20,871 nt of DNA from Dehalococcoidia bacterium (GTDB taxonomy: Bacteria > Chloroflexota > Dehalococcoidia > Dehalococcoidales > CSSed11-197): assembly GCA_003552785.1 (NCBI GenBank), contig PUOQ01000059.1, forward strand, positions 1 through 20,871. Reading direction: 5' to 3'. Positions within the stretch are counted from its first letter, which is position 1. The number at the start of each line of letters is the position of its first letter. The position numbers were made by a program, and so were the translations under genes. The notes beneath the pieces were generated by a model that did not search any database, was not told the origin of the DNA, and saw nothing but the letters and a program-made list of their open reading frames with translations. This document shows, piece after piece, positions 1 through 6,363 of this stretch.

Positions 1-819
1 GACTCTGCCCGATTCCTGCTGTATGCCGACACTCACGACAATCTGCTTTTCTTTACCGACCGGGGCCGGGTGTATTCCATAAAATGCCACGAGGTGCCCC
101 TGGATGCCTCAAGGATCAGCAAGGGCATTTCAGTTATCAACCTGATACCTCTCAAGGATGCAGAGCGAGTTACAGCAGTGGTTGATGCCAAAGAAATGGC
201 TGATGGCCATTTTCTGATTATGGCCACAAAGAAAGGTGAAATAAAGAAAGTCGACGTCAAATATTTCCGTTCTGTGCGCTCAAGCGGGCTTATCGCAATG
301 GACCTTGATGCCAATGATTGCCTGGTAAGCGCCAGGCTGGGCGGCGAAGACAACGATGTCCTTTTGGCAACCAGCAAAGGGCAATCAATCAGGTTCCCGG
401 TAAAAGACATTCGCACCAGCCAGAGAGCCAGTGGAGGGGTCAAGGCTATAAAACTTATTGGGGGCGACCATGTAGTTGCCATGGACATGGTCAACCCTGA
501 AGCATACCTGCTGGTAGTTACTGAACGGGGCTATGGCAAGATTACACCCCTGTCCAGATATCCCGTCCAGAAAAGGGCAGGCAGCGGAGTCAAAACCTTC
601 CATCTGACCGGTAAAACCGGGCCGGTAACTGCGGCCAAACAGGTAACCGAAAATCAACAGGTAATGCTAATTACCGCCAACGGCTCAGTTACCCGGACGC
701 CCGTCAAGGAAGATGATCCGCGCAAAGGCATTACAGTGCAGGGACGCTCCACCCAGGGCGTTAAACTAATGGACATCAAGACCGCGGACAGCCTGGTGGC
801 TATCACTGTTTTCGATTAA
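1..819 (+). CDS. gyrA: DNA gyrase subunit A, C-terminal part (5' end outside window)
   Basis: The reading frame is open from base 1 and ends at TAA 817-819, giving 272 residues of a longer protein. It is the C-terminal beta-pinwheel domain that wraps DNA in type IIA topoisomerases. Repeated blade signatures are visible: TDRGRVYSI, TKKGEIKKV, TSKGQSIRF, TERGYGKITP and TANGSVTRTP, each a Thr/Ser-x-x-Gly turn followed by basic residues. Gyrase introduces negative supercoils using ATP; GyrA carries the catalytic tyrosine, which lies upstream and is not in the window. The blade sequence and spacing read as GyrA rather than ParC, but the GyrA box that would settle this is also upstream. The gene converges with the ferredoxin gene, only 4 bp apart, and I see no strong terminator between them. 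Confidence 0.9.
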   Translation, partial: DSARFLLYADTHDNLLFFTDRGRVYSIKCHEVPLDASRISKGISVINLIPLKDAERVTAVVDAKEMADGHFLIMATKKGEIKKVDVKYFRSVRSSGLIAMDLDANDCLVSARLGGEDNDVLLATSKGQSIRFPVKDIRTSQRASGGVKAIKLIGGDHVVAMDMVNPEAYLLVVTERGYGKITPLSRYPVQKRAGSGVKTFHLTGKTGPVTAAKQVTENQQVMLITANGSVTRTPVKEDDPRKGITVQGRSTQGVKLMDIKTADSLVAITVFD

Positions 820-823
820 AACA

Positions 824-1009
824 CTAATTAATCAAGATTGCCCCGGCAGGACATTTGCGCTCACAGCCACGAAGCCGGTCACACCGGCTTTCGTCGCTTG
901 CGCAAGCTTTGTTATCATCATCCAGGTACAGAATTTTTGGCGGACATAACTTGACGCAAACCCCGCACCCGATACATAAATCTTTGTTTATCAACACAAT
1001 TTTATTCAT
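824..1009 (-). CDS. small ferredoxin, 4Fe-4S dicluster type
   Basis: This 61-residue protein begins at ATG 1009, which overlaps the TAA of the upstream radical SAM gene (shared ATGAATAA). An AGAGG ribosome site lies about 9 nt upstream inside that gene. A longer in-frame extension exists (to 1084) but lies wholly inside the radical SAM gene and is rejected. The first cluster motif is standard: CIGCGVCVKLCPP, near residues 12-24. The second is stretched: C-x6-C-x5-C-x3-C-P instead of C-x2-C-x2-C-x3-C-P, so the second site is either an atypical 4Fe-4S site or altered in potential. Role: cytosolic electron carrier. Overlapping genes suggest translational coupling and that it supplies electrons to the radical SAM enzyme (inference). 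Confidence 0.87.
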   Translation of the reverse strand: MNKIVLINKDLCIGCGVCVKLCPPKILYLDDDNKACASDESRCDRLRGCERKCPAGAILIN

Positions 1010-2846
1010 GCTGGCCAACCTCTCTGGAAAGACTATGGCACTCAGGGGTTCGTATTTGCAGACCGCAGTAATTGCACCCTCCAACGCGACAATCAGGCGT
1101 TGTAATGCCTTCCAGCGCTCTCTGGTACTCTTTTAAAAGAAATGCCCGGCTTACACCACTGTCAATATGCCCCCATGGCAGCGGTTCATCGAGTGACAAC
1201 TGACGGTTGGCATAAAACGCAGGGTCAACCCCGTTGTATTCAAATGCTTGTTGCCACCGGTTAAAATCAAACCATTCATCCCAGCCGTCAAAACGAGCCC
1301 CCATCTCCCAGGCATGATGTATTGCACACCCAAGGCGCCGGTCCCCCCTGGAGAAAACTGCTTCGAGGAGGCTTTGCTCAGGCGATTGATAGCTGATTTT
1401 AACTCCCTTCCGATTAATTCCGTTTTTCACAAGCGCAACGCGCCGCATTATTTCTTCCCGGCTTATCTGGCCAACCCACTGAAAAGGAGTGTGTGCTTTG
1501 GGCACAAAGGTCGAGAGGCTTAGTCTGAGATGCGGCCGCCGCCCGGGAGCCAGTTTTGTTAAATTGTAAATCTTGTAAACAAGGCTTGTTATGCCTTCCA
1601 GGTCTTCATCCGTTTCAGTTGGCAGCCCGAGCATAAAGTAAAGCTTTAATGTAGTCCAGCCGCGTTCAAAAGCCTTTGAGCAAGTATCCAGGATTTCTTC
1701 TTCCGGCACGATTTTATTTATCACTCCCTGCAACCTCTGTGTAGCCGCTTCCGGGGCAAGAGTCAGCCCACTTTTTCTGCGGCCCGGCAGCTTTTCCACC
1801 AGGCCAAGGGAAAGGCCGTCTACCCTCAGACTCGGCAGGGAAAGGGTCATATCCTGGGCACCGGGCATATTGCTGAGCCGGTTTATTATCTCTGAAATCT
1901 GCGGGTGATCTCCAGAACTTAACGACAGTAGAGTGACATTATCATAACCACAGGATTGATTCAGCTCTTCGACAACCTTCTGGATTTCTCCTGCACTACG
2001 ATGGCGCAATGGGCGGTAATATATGCCGGCATTACAAAAACGGCAACCCCGCGTGCATCCCCGGCTTATTTCTACTACCGACCTGTCCTGAACGGTTTCA
2101 ATAAGAGGAACAATAGGGTCTAGTGGCGGGGGCGGCAATTTCGTACAATAAACACGCTCTACCGGTAAAGGCGCGCCTGGGCTGGACGGCCTGATATTTT
2201 TAAAGCGATTCAGTTTGTCATATTCTACATGATAGTAAGATGGAACATAAATACCCTCAATTCCGGATATCTCCAGAAGCATCTCGTTCCTTGAGGCACC
2301 TTTTGCCTTGCACTCTCTTATGGTGCTGGCAATTTGAGAAATGACTGCTTCACCATCCCCGATTACAAAAAAGTCGATAAAATCAACCAATGGTTCCGGG
2401 TTGAGCGCACCAATGCCACCTGCCATCACCAGTGCCTGGCCTTCACCCCTGTCACGTGCCATTACCGGCAAGCCCCCCAGGTTCAAAATATTGAGTATAT
2501 TAGTGTAAGTAAGCTCATAACCCAGAGAAAAACCCACCAGATCGAAATCCTTTATCGGGCGACCGGTTTCAAGGCTTAAAAGACACTCTCCTGCCTGCCT
2601 TAATTGCTGCTCCATATCCGGCCAGGGTGCAAAAACTCTTTCCGCAAGCGCAAAGTTTAATTTATTAACAGCGTGGTATAAGACCGGCACCGTAATGGAG
2701 GACATACCCACTTCATAAACATCAGGGTAACTTAAAGCAATACGCACTTCAGCTTCTTCCCAGTTGCCGGATACCATATTCCATTCTCCACCCGTGTAAC
2801 GCGCCGGCTTCTGTACTTTTTTTAAGATATTGTCACCATAATGCAT
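1002..2846 (-). CDS. B12-binding-domain radical SAM protein, TIGR03960-like
   Basis: The protein has 614 residues if started at ATG 2846. An upstream TTG at 2870 adds 8 residues, but it has no ribosome site and would lie almost on the predicted transcription start. The ATG has AAAGGAAG about 12 nt upstream, and family members begin near the KPARYTGGE segment. An N-terminal B12-binding-like Rossmann region (YPDVYEVGMSS; then DLVGFSLGYELTYTN) is followed by the radical SAM core with CTRGCRFC (C-x3-C-x2-C, about residues 264-271), which binds the 4Fe-4S cluster that cleaves S-adenosylmethionine. The C-terminus has a Cys-rich tail, CRVGGCNYCG, that could bind another cluster. The reaction is unknown. 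In many bacteria this protein is fused to or sits beside a DUF2344 (TIGR03936) protein; here no such domain follows, and the neighbour is a ferredoxin. Confidence 0.88.
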   Translation of the reverse strand: MHYGDNILKKVQKPARYTGGEWNMVSGNWEEAEVRIALSYPDVYEVGMSSITVPVLYHAVNKLNFALAERVFAPWPDMEQQLRQAGECLLSLETGRPIKDFDLVGFSLGYELTYTNILNILNLGGLPVMARDRGEGQALVMAGGIGALNPEPLVDFIDFFVIGDGEAVISQIASTIRECKAKGASRNEMLLEISGIEGIYVPSYYHVEYDKLNRFKNIRPSSPGAPLPVERVYCTKLPPPPLDPIVPLIETVQDRSVVEISRGCTRGCRFCNAGIYYRPLRHRSAGEIQKVVEELNQSCGYDNVTLLSLSSGDHPQISEIINRLSNMPGAQDMTLSLPSLRVDGLSLGLVEKLPGRRKSGLTLAPEAATQRLQGVINKIVPEEEILDTCSKAFERGWTTLKLYFMLGLPTETDEDLEGITSLVYKIYNLTKLAPGRRPHLRLSLSTFVPKAHTPFQWVGQISREEIMRRVALVKNGINRKGVKISYQSPEQSLLEAVFSRGDRRLGCAIHHAWEMGARFDGWDEWFDFNRWQQAFEYNGVDPAFYANRQLSLDEPLPWGHIDSGVSRAFLLKEYQRALEGITTPDCRVGGCNYCGLQIRTPECHSLSREVGQHE

Positions 2847-2883
2847 TAATTCGGCCGTTCTTCCTTTCAATATGTATAAAAAA

Positions 2884-2889
2884 ATTATA
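2884..2889 (-). promoter_or_regulatory. -10 box for the radical SAM/ferredoxin pair
   Basis: A perfect TATAAT is read on the minus strand. The -35 region at 17 bp spacing (about 2907-2912) matches poorly. Transcription would start near 2877, giving about 30 nt of leader before ATG 2846 that includes its ribosome site. This supports the 2846 start over TTG 2870. Confidence 0.45.
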
Positions 2890-2968
2890 ACCTATTCTTG
2901 TTTGTTAATGCTTAAAACCAGTTGCATGAGAATCTTTTTAGCCAGTTAGCCAGGAAAAAGAGCAGCTA

Positions 2969-2998
2969 TTGACAAAAACCACATACAAGCCCTAACAT
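2969..2998 (+). promoter_or_regulatory. sigma-70-type promoter for the 57-residue orphan gene
   Basis: A perfect -35 TTGACA (2969-2974) is separated by 18 bp from TAACAT (2993-2998, 4 of 6 matches). Transcription would start near 3005, leaving a leader of about 120 nt before the gene at 3124. Confidence 0.5.
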
Positions 2999-3004
2999 TA
3001 TTAA

Positions 3005-3123
3005 GTAAGGTTGAAAGAATTCTATGCTGGCAAATTTGAAAGATAACAACCCGGAAGTGAGCCAGTTCTGGTAATACTTATACCTTGATTACGTTGTATT
3101 AATCATGAAGGGGGTCTCCTTTA
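3005..3123 (+). other. leader with a 16-codon ORF and small hairpins
   Basis: This is the predicted 5' leader of the 57-residue gene. It contains a short frame, ATG 3024 to TAA 3074, encoding 16 residues ending QFW, with only a weak ribosome site. After it comes a 6-bp hairpin TGATTA/TAATCA (3086-3091 with 3100-3105). Next is AAGG-GGGTCT-CCTT (3108-3121), which would partly hide the ribosome site. These elements are small, so regulation is only a possibility. Confidence 0.22.
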
Positions 3124-3297
3124 ATGAATATAGACAAAAACAAGCAATGGGTTTTCTTCTGGGCAGCTCCTGACCCCAATTATGAAATCAGCCTGGATGA
3201 AGAGAGGGAATTTCAAAGAAAGATGTTTATGCGCCACGCGCTTTTAGCAAACCTTCTGGCTGAAAACATTGATGAGACCCCTCCTCAAGCCAGTTAA
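3124..3297 (+). CDS. orphan small protein, 57 residues
   Basis: The frame runs from ATG 3124 to TAA 3297. AGGGGG lies about 10 nt before the start, and a plausible promoter with a perfect -35 lies about 130 bp upstream. The product begins MNIDKNKQWVFFWAAPDPNY, then an acidic stretch (SLDEEREFQRK) and a helical, Ala/Leu-rich segment (RHALLANLLAEN). There is no transmembrane helix, cysteine pair or signal peptide. I do not recognise the family. The stop codon shares the palindromic TTAA at 3294-3297 with the stop of the convergent fmt gene, a compact arrangement that favours a real gene. It could still be a chance frame. Function unknown; cytosolic location inferred from composition. Confidence 0.55.
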   Translation: MNIDKNKQWVFFWAAPDPNYEISLDEEREFQRKMFMRHALLANLLAENIDETPPQAS

Positions 3298-4232
3298 CAT
3301 GGCAGAATCGAACCGATAAAGCCCGGTTGGCCTCGTAAAAATTCGGTTGAGTTGTTGGCTTTTTTCCCTTCAAGCTGCAATGTTATAACCTGAAGCACAC
3401 CTTCACCGGTGGCTATTCCGAGCTGGAAGTTATTATTTTCCCTGATCTCGATAACTGTTCCGGGGGGCTCGTTTATTTCGCATTGCAGGGGACTCACCCT
3501 GTGAAGTTTGAGTGTTTTGCCCCGCCAGGTGGTATAAATGCCCGGCCACGGATAATACGCTTTTGACTTGCGCCAGATGGTTGTTGCGGATTCATTCCAA
3601 TCTATCTTCCCGTCTTCTTTAGAGATTATGCCCGAATAGGTTGCTTCGGAATTATTCTGCTTTTTGGGCCGGAATGACCCTTTTGACCAGGCATTTAAAG
3701 CATCACCGAGTATTCCGGCAGCAATGATCGAAAGGCGCCCTGCCAGGCTCTTGCTGGTGTCATAGTAAAAAACCGGCACTTGAGCGCGGGTAATCACCGG
3801 GCCAGTATCCATACCCTCATCCATAAGCATAATGCTAACACCGGTAAAACAGTCGCCCGCCAGTATTGAACCCGCTACTGGCGAAGCTCCCCGATGGAAA
3901 GGCAGTAAAGAGTAATGAACATTGATGCAACCATACGGCGGTATTTCAAGCACTTCCGGGGGCAGTATACGCCCGTAGGCTACCACCACCGCAGCTTCAG
4001 GCCGATATTCCTTAAACCTGCTTACAACCTGCGGATCTTTAAAATTTGCTGGCTGTTCTACTGGCAGGCCAAGCTCAAGGGATCTTTGTTTTACGGGTGA
4101 AGCAGCCGCCTTCCTTCCCCTTCCAGCTGCCGCATCCGGCCTCGTATACACGGCTGCCACATCGTGCTCTGAAACAAGGCTGTTTAAAACCGGCAGGGCA
4201 AATTCAGGGGTGCCCATAAAGACAATGCGCAT
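3294..4232 (-). CDS. fmt: methionyl-tRNA formyltransferase
   Basis: This enzyme transfers a formyl group from 10-formyltetrahydrofolate to methionyl-tRNA(fMet), making the initiator tRNA for bacterial translation. At 312 residues it has the usual length. It opens MRIVFMGTPEFALPVL, the conserved Rossmann start. The catalytic segment INVHYSLLPFHRGASPV holds the Asn-x-His pattern, followed by the family signature GVSIMLMDEGMDTGPV. The C-terminal OB-like domain carries YYPWPGIYTTWRGKTLKL. Start ATG 4232 has AAGGAG 7 nt upstream. The usual partner genes (def, priA, rsmB) are not adjacent; the gene is flanked by the orphan 57-residue gene (convergent) and yebC (divergent). Confidence 0.96.
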   Translation of the reverse strand: MRIVFMGTPEFALPVLNSLVSEHDVAAVYTRPDAAAGRGRKAAASPVKQRSLELGLPVEQPANFKDPQVVSRFKEYRPEAAVVVAYGRILPPEVLEIPPYGCINVHYSLLPFHRGASPVAGSILAGDCFTGVSIMLMDEGMDTGPVITRAQVPVFYYDTSKSLAGRLSIIAAGILGDALNAWSKGSFRPKKQNNSEATYSGIISKEDGKIDWNESATTIWRKSKAYYPWPGIYTTWRGKTLKLHRVSPLQCEINEPPGTVIEIRENNNFQLGIATGEGVLQVITLQLEGKKANNSTEFLRGQPGFIGSILPC

Positions 4233-4364
4233 TTAAGACTCCTTAAAAGCATTCTATCACCCCTGCATCAGGAGCCTCAAGGCCCAGACAAACACCGGTT
4301 GAATTTGCATTTACTTTTAGAAAACAACGGTTGAACAATTAAAGCAGCGGAAAAAATCTTGCTT

Positions 4365-4376
4365 TTTAGCGCTAAA
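4365..4376. repeat. perfect 12-bp palindrome between fmt and yebC
   Basis: TTTAGCGCTAAA is a perfect inverted repeat, extendable to an imperfect 20-mer GCTTTTTAGCGCTAAAGTGC. It lies in the 289-bp divergent spacer, about 76 bp before the yebC -10 box and 133 bp upstream of fmt. It could be an operator or chance. Confidence 0.35.
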
Positions 4377-4451
4377 GTGCTGTATTTTAAAGAGCTGTTA
4401 TTTGTAACCTGGCTTTAATAAAGGCAAGGGCATGATTTTCATTCAATTATG

Positions 4452-4457
4452 TATAAT
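4452..4457 (+). promoter_or_regulatory. -10 box for yebC-ruvC-ruvA-uvrB
   Basis: A perfect TATAAT lies 64 bp before yebC. No good -35 is seen at 16-18 bp. The rest of the 4233-4521 spacer holds no gene; I could not place a convincing fmt promoter in it. Confidence 0.5.
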
Positions 4458-4521
4458 GATACAATAAAACTACCAGCAGAGAACCAAATTTCGTTTCAAG
4501 GCTAGGAGGCTTAATTAAAGG

Positions 4522-5274
4522 ATGTCCGGTCATTCCAAGTGGCATTCCATCAGGCATCAAAAAGGGGTTGCCGACGCACGCCGGGGGAAGCTTTTTACTA
4601 AACTTACCCGCGAGATAATACTGGCTGCCCGGGAAAAGGGCAGCGACCCGGATTTGAACTCCCGTCTACGCCTGGCTATACAGAAAGCCAAGGACAACAA
4701 CATGCCATCAGAAAACATACAGCGGGCTATAAAACGCGGTGATGGCTCACTGGAAGGGGCCAATTTTATTGAGGCCGTTTTTGAGGGTTATGGCCCCGGA
4801 GGGGCCGCAATCATGGTTAGTGTGCAAACAGACAACCGGAACAGAGCTGTGCAGGAAATCCGTTCTACTTTCTCTAAAAGCGGGGGCAATCTGGGAGAAA
4901 ACGGCAGCGTTGCCTGGCTGTTTGATCCTAAAGGTATTATTTCACTGGATATAGCCGGCTTAGACTCCGAAGAAATCACCCTTAAAGCTATTGATGCCGG
5001 GGCAGAAGACGTGGTTTCGGGTGAAGATTATTTTGAAGTTTATACCCAGCCTGAAGACATGGAAAGCGTAATGAAAGCACTTGAAGCAGAGGGCGCCAGC
5101 GTGAAATCAGCTGAAGTCAGCCAGGTTGCCAAGACGCTGATCTCACCTGATGAACAAACCCAGCTGCAGATCATAAAACTACTGGACAAACTAGAGGACC
5201 TCGACGATGTTCAGTATGTTGTCTCAAATGTAGATTTTAACGATAGCGTGGTAGAGCAGTTCCGCTCGACTTAA
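4522..5274 (+). CDS. yebC: YebC/PmpR-TACO1 family protein
   Basis: At 250 residues it has the standard length. It begins with the family hallmark MSGHSKWHSIRHQKGVADAR and contains GNLGENGSVAWLFDPKG in the middle domain. Members were first described as DNA-binding transcriptional regulators; more recent work ties the family to helping ribosomes through difficult sequences such as proline runs. Either way the protein is cytosolic. The start has AGGAGG 12 nt upstream, slightly far but the only good site. It is first in a rightward run with ruvC (4 bp gap), ruvA and uvrB. The yebC-ruvC-ruvA order is common in bacteria, so the context is ordinary. Confidence 0.96.
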   Translation: MSGHSKWHSIRHQKGVADARRGKLFTKLTREIILAAREKGSDPDLNSRLRLAIQKAKDNNMPSENIQRAIKRGDGSLEGANFIEAVFEGYGPGGAAIMVSVQTDNRNRAVQEIRSTFSKSGGNLGENGSVAWLFDPKGIISLDIAGLDSEEITLKAIDAGAEDVVSGEDYFEVYTQPEDMESVMKALEAEGASVKSAEVSQVAKTLISPDEQTQLQIIKLLDKLEDLDDVQYVVSNVDFNDSVVEQFRST

Positions 5275-5278
5275 AGAG

Positions 5279-5779
5279 ATGAGGGTTATGGGGATAGACC
5301 CCGGCACAAGTGTGATGGGGTACGGGATTATTGACTGCCAGGGAGATAACTTCACCCTTGTTGCCTGTGATGCCATAAAGTGCAACAAGCGGCGGTCAAT
5401 GGGAGAGAGGCTTTTCTTCCTCTACCGCTCACTGTGTGACATCATTGGGAAATATCAGCCTGTCGCTGTAGCCATAGAAACCCCGTTTGTAGCCGACAAC
5501 TCCCGTACTGCCCTGGCTATCGGAAAAGCACAGGCAATAGCCCTGCTGGCCGCCGCCAGCGCAGGATTGCCAGCATTTGAATACTCGCCAGCGGCCATTA
5601 AATACAACGCCGCCAGTTATGGAAACAGCTCAAAGCCGCAGGTTCAGGAAATGGTGCGCCTGCAACTTGATCTGGAGCCAGGCACACTGCAACCTGATGC
5701 TGCCGATGCCCTGGCAACTGCCATATGTCACCTGCGTCAGGCACACCGGGAAGCAATTACCGGAGGAGCTAATGATTAG
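5279..5779 (+). CDS. ruvC: Holliday junction resolvase RuvC
   Basis: RuvC is a dimeric, magnesium-dependent endonuclease that cuts Holliday junctions symmetrically during recombinational repair, acting with RuvA and RuvB. At 166 residues it has normal length. Catalytic acids are visible: Asp in GIDPGT near residue 7, Glu in IETPF near 67, and the Asp pair in PDAADALATAICH near the C-terminus. Start ATG 5279 follows the yebC stop by 4 bp. A second ATG at 5288 with a close GAGG is possible, but the family typically begins MRVLGIDPG, favouring 5279. Its last 8 bases overlap the ruvA start (ATGATTAG), indicating translational coupling. Confidence 0.95.
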   Translation: MRVMGIDPGTSVMGYGIIDCQGDNFTLVACDAIKCNKRRSMGERLFFLYRSLCDIIGKYQPVAVAIETPFVADNSRTALAIGKAQAIALLAAASAGLPAFEYSPAAIKYNAASYGNSSKPQVQEMVRLQLDLEPGTLQPDAADALATAICHLRQAHREAITGGAND

Positions 5780-6356
5780 CAGCATAAAAGGTAGCCTGGA
5801 AGCAGTAAGCACCGATTACGCCATTATCAACGTATCCGGAATAGGCCTGCAGATATTCATACCCCCGGCTACTCTTTCCAAGCTCGGAGAAGCAGGCGCC
5901 GAGGTTAAATTATTCACCCATTTCCAGATGAGAGAAGATGGGATCAGCCTTTACGGCTTTACCAGCCAATCAGAGCTTGCTCTTTTTAAAAACCTGCTGG
6001 GTATCAGCGGTCTGGGGCCCAGGCTTGCACTGATAATGCTTTCTGAAATGGATATTGAATCCCTGGCTGCCGCCATTGTTTCCGGCAATTCCGAATTATT
6101 GACAACAATCCGGGGTATCGGCAAAAAAACCGCCAGCCGCATTGTGCTTGAACTTAAAGATAAGCTGGCCTCAGATGACATGGTAACACCTCTTTCATCG
6201 AGCGACCTTGAAAATAACGATGTGGTAGCCGCACTTATTTCCCTGGGATATTCAACTGCCGAAGCCTCCCGGGCTGTAGCCAGCCTGCCCAGAGATGCTT
6301 CCCTGAAGCTGGAGGATAAAATTAAACTGGCACTCGGAGGCCTGGGCAAAGAATAA
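5772..6356 (+). CDS. ruvA: Holliday junction branch-migration subunit RuvA
   Basis: RuvA binds four-way junctions as a tetramer and loads the RuvB helicase. The start is ATG 5772, overlapping the ruvC stop, with GGAGGAG just upstream; this gives 194 residues beginning MISSIKGSLEAVS, the usual RuvA start. The frame extends further 5' but only inside ruvC. Domain I is an OB-fold (to about residue 63). Domain II has two helix-hairpin-helix motifs, LLGISGLGPRLAL and IRGIGKKTASRIVLELKDKL. Domain III, after a short acidic/Ser linker, has VAALISLGYSTAEASRAV, which contacts RuvB. No ruvB follows; uvrB takes that position, so ruvB must lie elsewhere. Confidence 0.96.
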   Translation: MISSIKGSLEAVSTDYAIINVSGIGLQIFIPPATLSKLGEAGAEVKLFTHFQMREDGISLYGFTSQSELALFKNLLGISGLGPRLALIMLSEMDIESLAAAIVSGNSELLTTIRGIGKKTASRIVLELKDKLASDDMVTPLSSSDLENNDVVAALISLGYSTAEASRAVASLPRDASLKLEDKIKLALGGLGKE

Positions 6357-6363
6357 GCGATTT

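Noticed and set aside
1010..1084. 25-residue N-terminal extension of the ferredoxin
   Set aside because: It lies entirely within the radical SAM gene; the inner ATG 1009 has a ribosome site and gives a normal ferredoxin start.
5577..5771. Extended RuvA frame inside ruvC
   Set aside because: It overlaps ruvC fully and the true start at 5772 has GGAGGAG and the conserved MISSIKG beginning.
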